Positions 17,540 to 26,850 of a DNA stretch of 64,000 nt are shown piece after piece (the stretch's first letter is position 1; every line of letters begins with the position of its first letter). Position numbers and translations under genes: made by a program. The notes beneath the pieces were generated by a model. The model was not told where the DNA came from, did not search any database, and worked only from the letters and a program-made list of their open reading frames with translations. The stretch covers positions 1 to 64,000 of the forward strand of contig JADGFI010000007.1 of assembly GCA_016743945.1 (NCBI GenBank), written 5' to 3'. Source of the DNA: Desulfobacteraceae bacterium (lineage in GTDB: Bacteria > Desulfobacterota > Desulfobacteria > Desulfobacterales > Desulfobacteraceae).

Positions 17540-18208
17540 TTATTTGTTTCCCTCTTTTTTTCGGGAATACATGAACAGATATACCTTGTGCATCATCCAG
17601 GCTTCGATTTTGTTGATGCCTTTGGCACCGCCGATAAACTCTGCATGGATAAATGCCTTACAGGCTTTTTCCAGGACCAGGGCCGCAACAATCGCCTCTT
17701 CCATGGTCCGTCCCAAGGTGATGGCACCGTGGTTGGCCATGAGAGCTGCATAACGGCCTTTTAGCGCTTTGACCGTTGTTTTGACAAGCTTTTTGGTGTT
17801 GGGCAGGGCGTAGTCGGCACAGCGAACACTTGGTCCCAGGATCTGAGCCTGGTCATCTAAGATGGGCGGAACTTCCCTTCGGGCGGCTGCCACGGTGGAG
17901 GCATGGGGCTGGTGGGTGTGGATGACGGCATTGACCTCTTTCCGGGTTCTATACAGTTCTGCGTGGACTTTTTTCTCGGAGGAGGGTTTGATATCCCCGA
18001 GCACCTCAAGAGTATGATAATCCATGACAACGATATCGTTTGGTGTCATATCTTCATACCTCCGGCCACTGGGAGTGACAGCCATGAGATGGCCATCAAT
18101 TCTTAGGCTGCAATTGCCCCAGGTTCCTTCCACAAGACCCCGTTCCATAAGCTGGCGGCCTGCATCGCAGACGATCTCTTTCTCCTTGGAATATTTATCC
18201 ATGATCAT
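17540..18208 (-). CDS. Class II aldolase/adducin family protein (FucA-like)
   Basis: Zinc aldolase-type protein of 222 residues, related to L-fuculose-1-phosphate and L-ribulose-5-phosphate enzymes. Visible active-site features are GTWGNCSLRI, VTPSGRRYEDM, PSSEKKVHAELYR with the catalytic Glu region, and the zinc ligands in VIHTHQPHAS and the downstream NHG region. Its start overlaps the aminotransferase stop by 4 bp, so the two are coupled and lie behind a TetR-type operator. Together with the FGGY kinase of the same regulon it suggests kinase-then-aldolase cleavage of a sugar released by the sulfatases. The actual substrate is unknown. Confidence 0.85.
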   Translation of the reverse strand: MIMDKYSKEKEIVCDAGRQLMERGLVEGTWGNCSLRIDGHLMAVTPSGRRYEDMTPNDIVVMDYHTLEVLGDIKPSSEKKVHAELYRTRKEVNAVIHTHQPHASTVAAARREVPPILDDQAQILGPSVRCADYALPNTKKLVKTTVKALKGRYAALMANHGAITLGRTMEEAIVAALVLEKACKAFIHAEFIGGAKGINKIEAWMMHKVYLFMYSRKKEGNK

Positions 18209-19704
18209 ACCCCCTCAATATTTTTAAAGACCCGTTCAAACCGAACCAGAGCGTCATCTATGATCTCGTCAGTATCCGCCGCAGAGGTATATAACCTGGA
18301 ACCGGCAAGACTGACAATACCCTCGGCCATGTATGCGGCTCCCATCTCTTCCATCACCTTTTTTCTGGCATGGACCTGTTTGATGGTGGCAGGGATTTTC
18401 CAGGGACGGTTCCAGGGAATGTAAAAGAGCATGGTTCCCACGGTTTCAAGATGGCAGATCGACCCCTGGTTAAAAGCCACAAAGGGCAGATTGTATTTTT
18501 TGATCAGCTGGTCAAGTCCCTGGGTGAGCCTGTCTCCGGCCCGACCGGCTGTAACAGCGGCATTGGTTCTTTCTATTTCGCACAGGGTCAGATATCCGGC
18601 TGCCGCGCTTAAAGGGTTGGCTGCCATAGTGCCGCCGACCAAGGCTTTTTTCTTACCGCTCTGAATACCCGCAGCAAGGTATTCCATGTATTCGCGTTTG
18701 CCGCCTAATCCACCTGCGGAAGGATAGCCGCCGGCAATTATTTTACCGAATACCGTAAGATCCGGGGTGACGTTGAAATAGCCCTGGGCACCGCCCATAC
18801 CCATTCTAAAGGCAGTGACCACTTCGTCAAAGATAAGGAGAGCGCCATATTGGTCGCAAAGCTCCCTGACCTGTTTATTAAAATCCTTGTCCAGGGGACG
18901 GGTACCGCTTTCCGGGCCGATGGGTTCCATTATGACGGCTGCGGTACCGCCCCTGAATTTATTAAGCCAGAGTTTTTTCTCAAGATTTTTGATGTCGTTG
19001 GGGAAAAACTCCTGGGTATATTTGAAACAATTTTTCGGCACCCCGTGGGCTTCCATGTGTTTGGTGCCGGGCAGGCGGATGCCGTATGCAAGTTGGTCAC
19101 TCCACCCGTGGTAAGCCCCTCCCATTTTCAGGATATACTTTTTTTTTGTGGCCAGGCGGGCTATCCTGATGGCAGCCATATCTGCCTCTGTACCTGATCC
19201 CAGCATACGGAACATGTCCACACCCTGCATGTGGTCGGCCACTTTTTGGGCCAGCTTTAGTTCATATTCGTGGAAAAGCCCTGTCACAGGACCGCAGGAG
19301 TTCAGAAGATCAATCACCTTATCGCGAATTACCGAAGGATTGCTTCCCAGAAGGGTGGGGCCACCAGCCTGGAGGAAGTCAATGTATTGGTTGCCGTCAA
19401 GGTCTTTTAGATACGCCCCGTTTGCTTCGGTAAAGACCAAAGGGAACGGATAGTTAAAGGCAAGGTTGTGTTGAACGCCTCCGGGGATGAACTCCTTGGC
19501 CTGATCAATCCGGGCCTGGGATTGTTTGCAATGGGTTTCAAACCAGGATTTGTATGACGCCAGGGCTTCTTTTTTCAGACGTCGTATGGGTTGGGAGATC
19601 AGGTCGTTCAGCTTTTTCATGATTGCTTGTGTATCATGGTATTTTTTGATGGCATATTCTTTTGTCGGTGTGGATGCCTTGTCTGCATCGGCAATGGAAT
19701 TCAT
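18205..19704 (-). CDS. Class III PLP-dependent aminotransferase (GSAM-like)
   Basis: A 499-residue fold-type I PLP protein of the glutamate-1-semialdehyde aminomutase / acetylornithine aminotransferase class. It shows LIFDEVVTAFRMGMGGAQ (Asp that binds the PLP ring nitrogen) and the Schiff-base lysine in TVFGKIIAGGYPSAG. It is longer than HemL (about 430) because of an N-terminal extension of about 60 residues. Its location in the sulfatase regulon, not with haem genes, and its coupling to a class II aldolase argue for a catabolic transaminase acting on an amino sugar or amino alcohol. Its promoter overlaps a TetR-type palindrome. The substrate is not predictable. Confidence 0.85.
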   Translation of the reverse strand: MNSIADADKASTPTKEYAIKKYHDTQAIMKKLNDLISQPIRRLKKEALASYKSWFETHCKQSQARIDQAKEFIPGGVQHNLAFNYPFPLVFTEANGAYLKDLDGNQYIDFLQAGGPTLLGSNPSVIRDKVIDLLNSCGPVTGLFHEYELKLAQKVADHMQGVDMFRMLGSGTEADMAAIRIARLATKKKYILKMGGAYHGWSDQLAYGIRLPGTKHMEAHGVPKNCFKYTQEFFPNDIKNLEKKLWLNKFRGGTAAVIMEPIGPESGTRPLDKDFNKQVRELCDQYGALLIFDEVVTAFRMGMGGAQGYFNVTPDLTVFGKIIAGGYPSAGGLGGKREYMEYLAAGIQSGKKKALVGGTMAANPLSAAAGYLTLCEIERTNAAVTAGRAGDRLTQGLDQLIKKYNLPFVAFNQGSICHLETVGTMLFYIPWNRPWKIPATIKQVHARKKVMEEMGAAYMAEGIVSLAGSRLYTSAADTDEIIDDALVRFERVFKNIEGV

Positions 19705-19743
19705 GTGATCACCTCTAATATTATATATTTAGAACAGTCTAAT

Positions 19744-19757
19744 ACTGACTGGTCAGT
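19744..19757. promoter_or_regulatory. TetR-type operator 1 (aminotransferase-aldolase operon)
   Basis: ACTGACTGGTCAGT, a near-perfect palindrome extended to TACTGAC...GTCAGTA. It covers the predicted transcription start of the aminotransferase promoter, a position suited to repression. It is one of six near-identical copies in the island. Confidence 0.8.
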
Positions 19758-19761
19758 ATAG

Positions 19762-19790
19762 AAGATATCGATTTTCAACTTTTCTGTCAA
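19762..19790 (-). promoter_or_regulatory. Promoter of the aminotransferase-aldolase operon
   Basis: On the minus strand: TTGACA (19790-19785), 17-bp spacer, TATCTT (19767-19762), with operator 1 directly downstream. Confidence 0.65.
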
Positions 19791-19859
19791 GACTTTTTTC
19801 TTGTATATAGGTTCAGTGAATTATAAAAGGACGGTCCAAAGCAGTGCCCATTTGAGAAA

Positions 19860-21494
19860 TTAATTCTCAAGCCATCCCCTGGGATTGCGATGGAATTCTT
19901 TTTCCCAGCTTTCCATATGGACACGCATCTGTCGTGCCTGCTCAGGGTATTTTTCAACGAGGTTGTAATTTTCTCCAGGGTCAAGGGCAAGGTCGTACAA
20001 TTTGGGCCAGGAGGAGAGGGCAGAGATGGTTTTCATATTGCCGTTCCCGTCTTTTCCCGTATATTGATAGGCTTTTTCAACCAGGATACCCGGCAGCGCT
20101 GATGGTTTATCCACTGGAATCGGATGGGTATAGTGATTGATATACCGTAAAAATTTCATGTTTCCCTGGCGCATTCCTTCCAGGTCGTTTTCATGGAAAA
20201 AAAACAGGGTGTCATGGGGAGACTTTTTTGACGCTCCCGACAGGGTGGCAACCAGGCTTTTACCATCGATGATACGGTCTGAGGGTGGATTCAGACCTGC
20301 AACTTCCAGAAAAGTAGGCAGAAAATCGATGTTCATTCCCGGTGCCTGGCTGATACTGTCCGGTTTGATTCTGTCCGGCCACCAGGCTACAAGGGGGACC
20401 CGGAATCCACCTTCAAAACTCTGGCCCTTACGGCCCCGAAGGTTCCCGGGGCTTCCGTCATACCAGGGACCATTATCACTGGTAAACAGAACCAGGGTAT
20501 TATCGGCCAGGCCCTTGGATTCAAGATACGCCATGATTTTGCCTACACTCCAGTCCACTTCCTGGATGGTATCCCCGTGACGGCCTCCGTTTGATGTGTT
20601 TTCAAATGTTTTGGAGGGGATACACGGCTGATGGGGATCCTTGTGAGCAAGATAGAGAAAAAAAGGTTTGTCCTGGGCCTTATCCATGAATTCAATGGCC
20701 TTTTGGTGAAAGAGCCCCGTATAATGGGCCTGGTCCAGCTGGATATCATTTACAATTTCTTTTTTATCTTCCCAGTAGGCCACTGGCCAATCATCATTTG
20801 ACATATTAAATCCTGCAAAAAAATCAAACCCGTGTTCATGGGGATGGTAGTCAGGATTTGTGGTAAAATCACCCAAATGCCACTTTCCAATAGCGCCGGT
20901 GTTATAACCGGCAAGTTTTAATCCTTCGGCAACAGTGATCTCCGACTTGGGCAGACCGTTTAAAATGGACTGTCCCACAGGCAGGTCCAGGGCACCCAGT
21001 TTTGCAAGGGTTCTTGCAAAACTTCTCATGCCTTTTCTCGCGATGGAATCTGTACCGGCGAACAATACAAAACTGACCCCGGTTCTATGGGGGTAGCGTC
21101 CGGTCATGATACCGGCCCTGGATGGCGAGCAAACACCTGCAGAAGAATAAAAGTTGGTAAACCGCATTCCTTCACTGGCCATCTGGTCGATGTTCGGGGT
21201 ACTTATGGCTTTACTGCCATAGCACCCCAGATCCTCATACCCTAGGTCGTCGGTGAGAATAAGGATGATATTCGGCGGTTTTCTCTTGGTTTTGTTCATG
21301 GCCTTGATAACCGTTTCAGGATCAACATCGGTTTTGGTATCCGCATCATACTGGGTCCGGTCAAAATCGGGATTGAACAATTCTGGCACAGCATTGTCGG
21401 ACTTTCCAGGCTTTATGATAAATACCAGCGCACCGATGACAGCAAAAACCATCAGGCTGTAAAGGACTAATTTTCGAAACTGTTTAATATGCAT
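19860..21494 (-). CDS. Sulfatase (arylsulfatase A-like), membrane-anchored
   Basis: Type I sulfatase of 544 residues that should hydrolyse sulfate esters outside the inner membrane. An N-terminal anchor helix (about 6-28) precedes the alkaline-phosphatase-like fold with ILTDDLGYEDLGCYGS metal ligands, the formylglycine signature CSPSR in YSSAGVCSPSRAG, GKWHLGD and LVLFTSDNGPWYDG. The Cys signature must be matured by an FGE or anSME enzyme not found in this window. The start is ATG 21494, preceded by GGAG, not the longer frame that runs into the upstream gene. It is the last gene of a five-gene minus operon and a close paralog of its upstream neighbour. The substrate is unknown. Confidence 0.92.
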   Translation of the reverse strand: MHIKQFRKLVLYSLMVFAVIGALVFIIKPGKSDNAVPELFNPDFDRTQYDADTKTDVDPETVIKAMNKTKRKPPNIILILTDDLGYEDLGCYGSKAISTPNIDQMASEGMRFTNFYSSAGVCSPSRAGIMTGRYPHRTGVSFVLFAGTDSIARKGMRSFARTLAKLGALDLPVGQSILNGLPKSEITVAEGLKLAGYNTGAIGKWHLGDFTTNPDYHPHEHGFDFFAGFNMSNDDWPVAYWEDKKEIVNDIQLDQAHYTGLFHQKAIEFMDKAQDKPFFLYLAHKDPHQPCIPSKTFENTSNGGRHGDTIQEVDWSVGKIMAYLESKGLADNTLVLFTSDNGPWYDGSPGNLRGRKGQSFEGGFRVPLVAWWPDRIKPDSISQAPGMNIDFLPTFLEVAGLNPPSDRIIDGKSLVATLSGASKKSPHDTLFFFHENDLEGMRQGNMKFLRYINHYTHPIPVDKPSALPGILVEKAYQYTGKDGNGNMKTISALSSWPKLYDLALDPGENYNLVEKYPEQARQMRVHMESWEKEFHRNPRGWLEN

Positions 21495-21517
21495 GTGAAT
21501 TTCTCCGTCAATACAAA

Positions 21518-23125
21518 TTATTGAATGATCCACCCCCTGGGGTTGGAAAACAATTCTTTTTCCCAGGTTTTCATGGTGGTCAGCATTTTTTTTCCAACAT
21601 CGGGGTAATGCTCTATAAGGTTGTAGTTTTCACCGCTGTCCACACTTAAGTCGTACAACAGGGGCAGGGCAGCGCCGCTTTTTACCGTTCTGGGCGGATC
21701 AAAACTTTTATCGGTGTACTGGCGTTTGGCAGCGGTTCTCCCCACAAAGGTGTTGAGACCGTCCATGGGTGTCGGCCATACATACTGGCTGATATCGTGT
21801 ATATATTTCCATTTTCCCTGTCGTATGCCTTCCAGATCGTTGTTATGGAAAAAATATAAGTTCTGGTGGGGTGGGGTTTGGTTTAACCCGGTGAGCATCC
21901 CGTAAATGTTTTTCCCGTCAATAATACGGTCTGTGGGAGATTTAACCCCTGCCAGGTGGGTCAGGGTGGGAAAAAAGTCAATATTCATGGCCGGTTGGTC
22001 GCTGATGTTTCCGGTGGGTATCTGGCCGGGCCACCATGCCAGCATGGGCACCCGGTATCCGCCTTCATAACTTTGGCCCTTCCTTCCCCTAAGATGTCCC
22101 GGGCTTCCGTCATACCAGGGACCATTATCACTGGTAAACAGGACCAGGGTGTTTTCATCCAGGTTATTTCTTTTCAGATAGGTTAGAATTTCTCCCACGC
22201 TCCAGTCCAGTTCCTGAATGGTGTCCCCATGGGGACCGGCCTTGGAAGATTTGTGGAACCGCTCAGAAGGGATACAGGGCTGGTGGGGATCCTTGTGGGA
22301 TAGAAAGAGGAAAAAGGGCTGGTCCTTGGATCTTTCCATGAAGGCGATGGCTTCTTCGGTAAATTCCTGTGTAAAGTTTGCCTGGCGAAGGCCGATATCT
22401 TTTTGAATCTCAGTGTTGTTCTCCCAATAGGCCACAGGCCAGGAATCATTGGCCCCGTTAAACCCTTTGAAATAATCAAACCCGTGGTTTAAGGGCAGGT
22501 GGGCCGGGTTGACCGTAAAATCCCCCAGATGCCATTTGCCGATGAGTGCCGATGTGTATCCGGCATTGCCAAGGGCTTCGGCAATGGTGATCTCGGATTC
22601 CGGCAGCCCGTCCACCAGGCTTTCCTGGACCGGCAGGTCTGTGGCACCCAGTTTTGCCAGTTCCCGGCCTGCCTTGCGGGTGATTTTTCTGAAAAAGGAA
22701 TCATTCTTGGAAGGAATGGGAAAGGTGACGCCGGTGCGGATGGGATACCGCCCGGTGAGCATTCCGGCCCTGGAAGGAGAGCAGACCCCGGAACTTGAGT
22801 AAAAGTTGGTAAATTTTACCCCCTGGGCTGCCATCTTGTCCAGGTGGGGGGTGTTGATGCCCTGGGCTCCATAGGCGCTCATATCGCCATATCCCATGTC
22901 ATCGGCAAGAATGATGATGAAATTGGGTTTTTTCGTGGCAGATGTCTTGTCAAGAGCGATATTCCGGTCCGGACCCTTATAAATAGTGGAATCGATGGCA
23001 TACCCTTCTTTTTTTTCTGATAGGAGGAATCCTGCGAATATGATACAAAATACAAGGATTCCCAGTCCAATATACCGTTTCTTGAACCTAGCTGTTTTGG
23101 GGGCGGAGTTGTTTTTTTGGGTCAT
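21518..23125 (-). CDS. Sulfatase (arylsulfatase A-like), membrane-anchored
   Basis: A 535-residue type I sulfatase, paralog of the gene at 19860. It has a basic N terminus with one anchor helix (about 17-36), metal site ILADDMGYGDMSAYGAQG, formylglycine motif CSPSR in YSSSGVCSPSRAG, GKWHLGDFTVNP and FTSDNGPWYDGSPG. The C terminus, like its paralog, ends in a WEKELFSNPRGW-type segment, so the two arose by tandem duplication and then diverged. RBS AAGGAAA precedes the ATG. It is fourth in the five-gene operon, 14 bp from the upstream sulfatase. The divergence suggests different regio- or substrate specificity. Confidence 0.92.
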   Translation of the reverse strand: MTQKNNSAPKTARFKKRYIGLGILVFCIIFAGFLLSEKKEGYAIDSTIYKGPDRNIALDKTSATKKPNFIIILADDMGYGDMSAYGAQGINTPHLDKMAAQGVKFTNFYSSSGVCSPSRAGMLTGRYPIRTGVTFPIPSKNDSFFRKITRKAGRELAKLGATDLPVQESLVDGLPESEITIAEALGNAGYTSALIGKWHLGDFTVNPAHLPLNHGFDYFKGFNGANDSWPVAYWENNTEIQKDIGLRQANFTQEFTEEAIAFMERSKDQPFFLFLSHKDPHQPCIPSERFHKSSKAGPHGDTIQELDWSVGEILTYLKRNNLDENTLVLFTSDNGPWYDGSPGHLRGRKGQSYEGGYRVPMLAWWPGQIPTGNISDQPAMNIDFFPTLTHLAGVKSPTDRIIDGKNIYGMLTGLNQTPPHQNLYFFHNNDLEGIRQGKWKYIHDISQYVWPTPMDGLNTFVGRTAAKRQYTDKSFDPPRTVKSGAALPLLYDLSVDSGENYNLIEHYPDVGKKMLTTMKTWEKELFSNPRGWIIQ

Positions 23126-23139
23126 GATAGAATTTCCTT

Positions 23140-24549
23140 TTACAATTGGACACCTGTTGATAGATCCGTCATCATCTGTTTGAGTTTCGGGAGGAGTTCA
23201 CGGCCCTGGGAGGTGTCATAGAGATTGTGTTTTTCCCCTGGGTCGTTCTTGAGGTCGAACAAGAGATTGTCCCTTCCGCTGACATATTCCACATACTTGT
23301 ATTGATCCGTGCGGACCCCGGTATAGGTGGGGACACTTCTGGGATAAAACCGCCAGAATTCAAGGAGCCAGGCTTTCCTGCCTTGGGTGCTCGGATCGGT
23401 CAGCAATGGGATGAAACTTTTTCCGTCCATATTTGAAGGGGGCTCAAGCCCTGCAAGGGTCATGAATGTGGGGGCGATATCAATATTGAGAACCATCTGG
23501 TCTCTGCGGGTTCCCGGGTCATTGACCAGCCAGGGCGCCTGCACAATAAAGGGAAGTTTTATGATTTCTTCCCAGGGGTCGCTGAGACCATGTTTAAAGT
23601 GTTCGCCCCAGCCCACCCCGTTGTCAGCCATGAAGACCACCATGGTATTTTCCTTGAGCCCTGCTTTATCCAGTTCTTCCATCAATCGTCCGATCTGCTG
23701 GTCCAGAGCGGTGATGACCTCTCCGTATTTTCTGTATTTGTTTTTATAGGAGCCGAAAAGCGTGCCGTGGAACCCGATACCGTTTGTCTTTGGATACCAG
23801 AAATCCCTTGCCGGCAGGTCCACCTTGGCATTTTTGTACCTGCCGGCAACGCCTTTAGGCGCCTTAAAAGGGGGATGGGCATTTTTATAGGAGAGATATA
23901 TTAAAAAGGGTTTTTTATCTGCCGCGGGGACTTGGGTTTGCTGGTTCATGAATTCAATGGCATAATCGGTCATCTCTTCGGTCAGATATGTTTTTTTTGA
24001 AGGGGTGGGTTTGCCGTTGACGATCAAGGGGCAGTCAAAGTATCTGCCCTGGCCGGATCGGTCTGAAAAGGAGACAAAGGTTTCCAGAAAGGGCAGGTCA
24101 GGCAGGCCTTTTTTTCCGGGCATGTGCCATTTGCCGATAAAGGCGGTGTTGTACCCGGAATTGTCCATGAGTTCCAGAAAAGTTTTTCTACCTTCCTGCC
24201 AGGCCGTGTGATTGGTTTTAACCCCGTGGTTGCTGGCATAGGCCCCGCTTAAAATACTGGCCCGCGACGGGCTGCACAAGGGGGTGGTGTCAAAGGCGTT
24301 TTGAAAAACCACCCCGTCACGGGTCATTTTATCCAGTGAGGGGGTTTTGATAAAGGGATGGCCCATATAGCCGAAATGGTCTGATTGGATATTGTCGGCC
24401 AGCAGAAAGATGATGTTAGGCCTCTGACCGGGTCGTTGACCTGTTTTGTCACCGGGCTGGCCGGTATCGGCCAGGCAAAGGCTCCAGGACCAGATGGCAG
24501 ATAAAAAAAAAGTGAGGGTCCATATAAGGGATTTGATCTTTTGTGTCAT
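23140..24549 (-). CDS. Secreted sulfatase (second subgroup)
   Basis: A 469-residue sulfatase with a cleavable-type signal peptide (about 1-27) instead of an anchor. Motifs are FLLADNIQSDHFGYMGHPF, CSPSR in TTPLCSPSRASIL, GKWHMPGKKG and VVFMADNGVGWGEH. It differs from the anchored sulfatases of the operon and is much closer to the broken sulfatase at 32727, sharing FIGKWHMPGK and RxGQGxYFDCP. Both are followed or preceded by a related membrane protein, so this sulfatase and membrane-protein pair is a duplicated module. It is third in the operon, starting 34 bp after the membrane-protein gene. Confidence 0.9.
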   Translation of the reverse strand: MTQKIKSLIWTLTFFLSAIWSWSLCLADTGQPGDKTGQRPGQRPNIIFLLADNIQSDHFGYMGHPFIKTPSLDKMTRDGVVFQNAFDTTPLCSPSRASILSGAYASNHGVKTNHTAWQEGRKTFLELMDNSGYNTAFIGKWHMPGKKGLPDLPFLETFVSFSDRSGQGRYFDCPLIVNGKPTPSKKTYLTEEMTDYAIEFMNQQTQVPAADKKPFLIYLSYKNAHPPFKAPKGVAGRYKNAKVDLPARDFWYPKTNGIGFHGTLFGSYKNKYRKYGEVITALDQQIGRLMEELDKAGLKENTMVVFMADNGVGWGEHFKHGLSDPWEEIIKLPFIVQAPWLVNDPGTRRDQMVLNIDIAPTFMTLAGLEPPSNMDGKSFIPLLTDPSTQGRKAWLLEFWRFYPRSVPTYTGVRTDQYKYVEYVSGRDNLLFDLKNDPGEKHNLYDTSQGRELLPKLKQMMTDLSTGVQL

Positions 24550-24582
24550 TGTGATTTTCCTTTTAAAAAACGGTCTTTTGGG

Positions 24583-25149
24583 TTAAACACCAGTGCCGAA
24601 GATGGTTCTGAAACCATTCATGAACATCCAGAAAAGGGGTTCTCCGCGATCCATGACATAGATCAGGATTGTGAAACAAGTCCCGAGTACAAGGCTTGCC
24701 AAGGCCGTCAGGGTAAGTTTGTTGGTCATAAGGCCAGCCGCTTTGTCCTTGGAAGAGCAGATCAGAACGGCTATACTGATCTGAACGGCAACAAAGCATA
24801 AATAGAAAATGTTCAGTGGATTAAAATAATAGTAAAGGCATTCCACAAATCCAAATGCCGTGGACACCCGGATACATTCTTTGGTGGCCCATAAAAAGGG
24901 AATAACCAGTGAGGCCGCAAACCTTTGAGAAGGCCTGGCTCCCTTTTTAAAGGTCCACAAATAGACAATTATGGGGCTGAAAAAGGTACTCAGAGCAAAC
25001 AGGGTGCCAATGGTATTGGCCGTAAAAAGGTAGGCCGATTCATTGTCAATGTAACGGGCCATATTATACACAATCCAGGAGGTTGTAACGACCAGCAACA
25101 AAACCAGTACCGGGATATAGGTTCTTTTGTCTTTAAAAGAGGCAATCAT
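24583..25149 (-). CDS. Sulfatase-associated integral membrane protein, copy A
   Basis: A 188-residue protein with four or five predicted membrane helices (about 12-30, 44-66, 78-96, 110-130, 142-165). I cannot assign a known family. It is clearly related to the 193-residue product at 33898: both have a PFLW/PLAW-type segment leading to KECIRVS or KEFIRVS, then a helix ending VQI/GQI. Both copies sit next to a subgroup-2 sulfatase. Its ATG overlaps the stop of the first sulfatase of the operon (ATGA). A role in exporting, anchoring or taking up products of sulfatase action is possible but unproven. Confidence 0.8.
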   Translation of the reverse strand: MIASFKDKRTYIPVLVLLLVVTTSWIVYNMARYIDNESAYLFTANTIGTLFALSTFFSPIIVYLWTFKKGARPSQRFAASLVIPFLWATKECIRVSTAFGFVECLYYYFNPLNIFYLCFVAVQISIAVLICSSKDKAAGLMTNKLTLTALASLVLGTCFTILIYVMDRGEPLFWMFMNGFRTIFGTGV

Positions 25150-26678
25150 TTGGGTTCTCCTGTATAGCCTTTGGGGTTGGTCTCCATCTCTTCCTGCCAG
25201 GTTTTCATCTTCTGCATGAATTTGTTTACCAAGTCGGGGTGGTGTTTGTTCATGGGATAGCTTTCGGTGGGGTCAGTCTCAAGGTTGTACAGCCAGGGTT
25301 GGCGAAGTTTACCTCCAAAGTGCCATTTGTCCACGGGCACCGGGTAGGTATAGGACGAGATCTCCCGGTAGAATTTCCACTTTCCGGTTCGGATGCCTTC
25401 CAGTTCGGCATGGTGGTAAAAATAGAGGGCATCATGGGGACTTATCTTTTCATCCCCGGTTATAAGTCCTGTGATATCTTTTCCATCTATGATTCTGTCC
25501 GAAGGGATTTTCAGCCCGGCCACATTGGCCAGGGTGGGCAGAAAATCAATATTCATGGCTGCCTGGTCGCAGATGCTGTTGGCCGGGATTTTTCCGGGCC
25601 ACCGAGCAATGAGGGGTACCCTGAATCCACCTTCGTAGCTCTGGCCTTTCCTGCCCCGCTGGCCACCGGTGCTGCCGTGAAACCAGGGGCCGTTGTCACT
25701 GGTGAAGATCACCAGGGTGTTGTCCCTGAGGCCTGAATCATCCAGCAATTTGAGCAACTCTCCCACATTGGCATCCAGCTCCTGGACCACATCCCCATAA
25801 TCACCAGCATTGGAACTCCCCTTGAATTCAGGAGAGGGGTGCAGGGGGATATGGGGATCGGGCGGCGCAAAGTATAAAAAGAAGGGGGCCTTGTTTTTGA
25901 CGGCATTTTTTATGAAATAGGCGGCGCCGTCTGTCAGAACCTGGTGCAGGTCCGAGCGGTCCTCCCACTCTTCAATGAGCATTTTTTTATTTTCATACAA
26001 TGGGCAGGGGAATTCTTCATGGTCCCAGGGCATACCGTAAAAATAGTCAAACCCGTGGTTGTTGGGGTGGTATTGGGGCAGGTACCTGAAATCTCCCTGG
26101 TGCCATTTCCCCACGGCTCCGGTCTGGTAGCCGCCCTGCTTTAAAATTTCAGCAATGGTGATTTCATCTTCAGGCAAGCCCTTTACTTCAGAGGATGCAC
26201 CGATATCCGCCCCTCCGACCTTTCTAACAATAGGCCCAAGTTTCCTGAGCATTTTGGGGGCAAAGGGCAGATCCTCCATCCAGAGAACCCAGTGCATGCC
26301 CACACGCTGGGGATATCTCCCTGTCAGAAGTCCGGTTCGGGACGGGGTGCAAAGGGCATTGCTGGCGTAAAAATCCGTAAATCTCATTCCTTCTCTGGCC
26401 AGGCTGTCAAGATGCGGGGTTTTTATGGCCTTGGACCCGTATACACCTAAGTCACCATAGCCCAGATCATCTGCATTGATAAGAACGATATTGGGTCGGT
26501 TGTCCTTTGTGCCGATAACAGGTACAAAGACTGGCGAATTAATCACGGCTTCCGGCGGTGGCGCTGTTCCCTGGGTAAATGTTCTGCTATCCCTAAGGAT
26601 GAAGATGAGAGCAATACCGAACAACAGAAGGATAAAAATCGTGATTGCCGACCTTTTTAGTATTATTGGAGAAATCAT
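25146..26678 (-). CDS. Sulfatase (arylsulfatase A-like), first gene of sulfatase operon
   Basis: A 510-residue anchored sulfatase. A membrane helix (about 8-28) is followed by LINADDLGYGDLGVYGSKA, the formylglycine motif as CTPSR in YASNALCTPSRTG, GKWHQGDFRYLP and VIFTSDNGPWFHG. CTPSR is an accepted C/S-x-P-x-R variant. The start is ATG 26678 with GGAAGG 7 bp upstream; the open frame extends to a TTG at 26693. It heads the five-gene operon and lies behind a promoter with a TetR-type operator. It is more distant from the two tandem anchored paralogs than they are from each other. Confidence 0.91.
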   Translation of the reverse strand: MISPIILKRSAITIFILLLFGIALIFILRDSRTFTQGTAPPPEAVINSPVFVPVIGTKDNRPNIVLINADDLGYGDLGVYGSKAIKTPHLDSLAREGMRFTDFYASNALCTPSRTGLLTGRYPQRVGMHWVLWMEDLPFAPKMLRKLGPIVRKVGGADIGASSEVKGLPEDEITIAEILKQGGYQTGAVGKWHQGDFRYLPQYHPNNHGFDYFYGMPWDHEEFPCPLYENKKMLIEEWEDRSDLHQVLTDGAAYFIKNAVKNKAPFFLYFAPPDPHIPLHPSPEFKGSSNAGDYGDVVQELDANVGELLKLLDDSGLRDNTLVIFTSDNGPWFHGSTGGQRGRKGQSYEGGFRVPLIARWPGKIPANSICDQAAMNIDFLPTLANVAGLKIPSDRIIDGKDITGLITGDEKISPHDALYFYHHAELEGIRTGKWKFYREISSYTYPVPVDKWHFGGKLRQPWLYNLETDPTESYPMNKHHPDLVNKFMQKMKTWQEEMETNPKGYTGEPK

Positions 26679-26718
26679 GGCTACACCTTCCAATTTTTAA
26701 TGTATCGATAAGCTTCGT

Positions 26719-26732
26719 ACTGACCAGTCAGT
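26719..26732. promoter_or_regulatory. TetR-type operator 2 (sulfatase operon)
   Basis: ACTGACCAGTCAGT lies 5 bp downstream of the sulfatase promoter -10, covering the predicted start point. Confidence 0.8.
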
Positions 26733-26737
26733 TTTTA

Positions 26738-26766
26738 ATTGAATCAAATCCTGAGCCCCTTGTCAA
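26738..26766 (-). promoter_or_regulatory. Promoter of the sulfatase operon
   Basis: Minus strand TTGACA (26766-26761), 17-bp spacer, TTCAAT (26743-26738), then operator 2. Confidence 0.6.
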
Positions 26767-26850
26767 GGAAAAAATTAGATAGAATTTAGAGATATTGAAA
26801 GATGTAAATTAAATTGCTAGAATGAATGGCAATTGTCATTAAAAAAAACC

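Noticed and set aside
17316..17753. Plus-strand 145-codon frame over the aldolase 3' end
   Set aside because: It is antisense to the well-supported aldolase gene, and its N-terminal half is homopolymer-rich, low-quality protein.
18205..19704. hemL (haem synthesis)
   Set aside because: Similarity is general to class III aminotransferases. The long N-terminal extension, coupling to an aldolase and sulfatase-regulon operator do not fit a haem gene.
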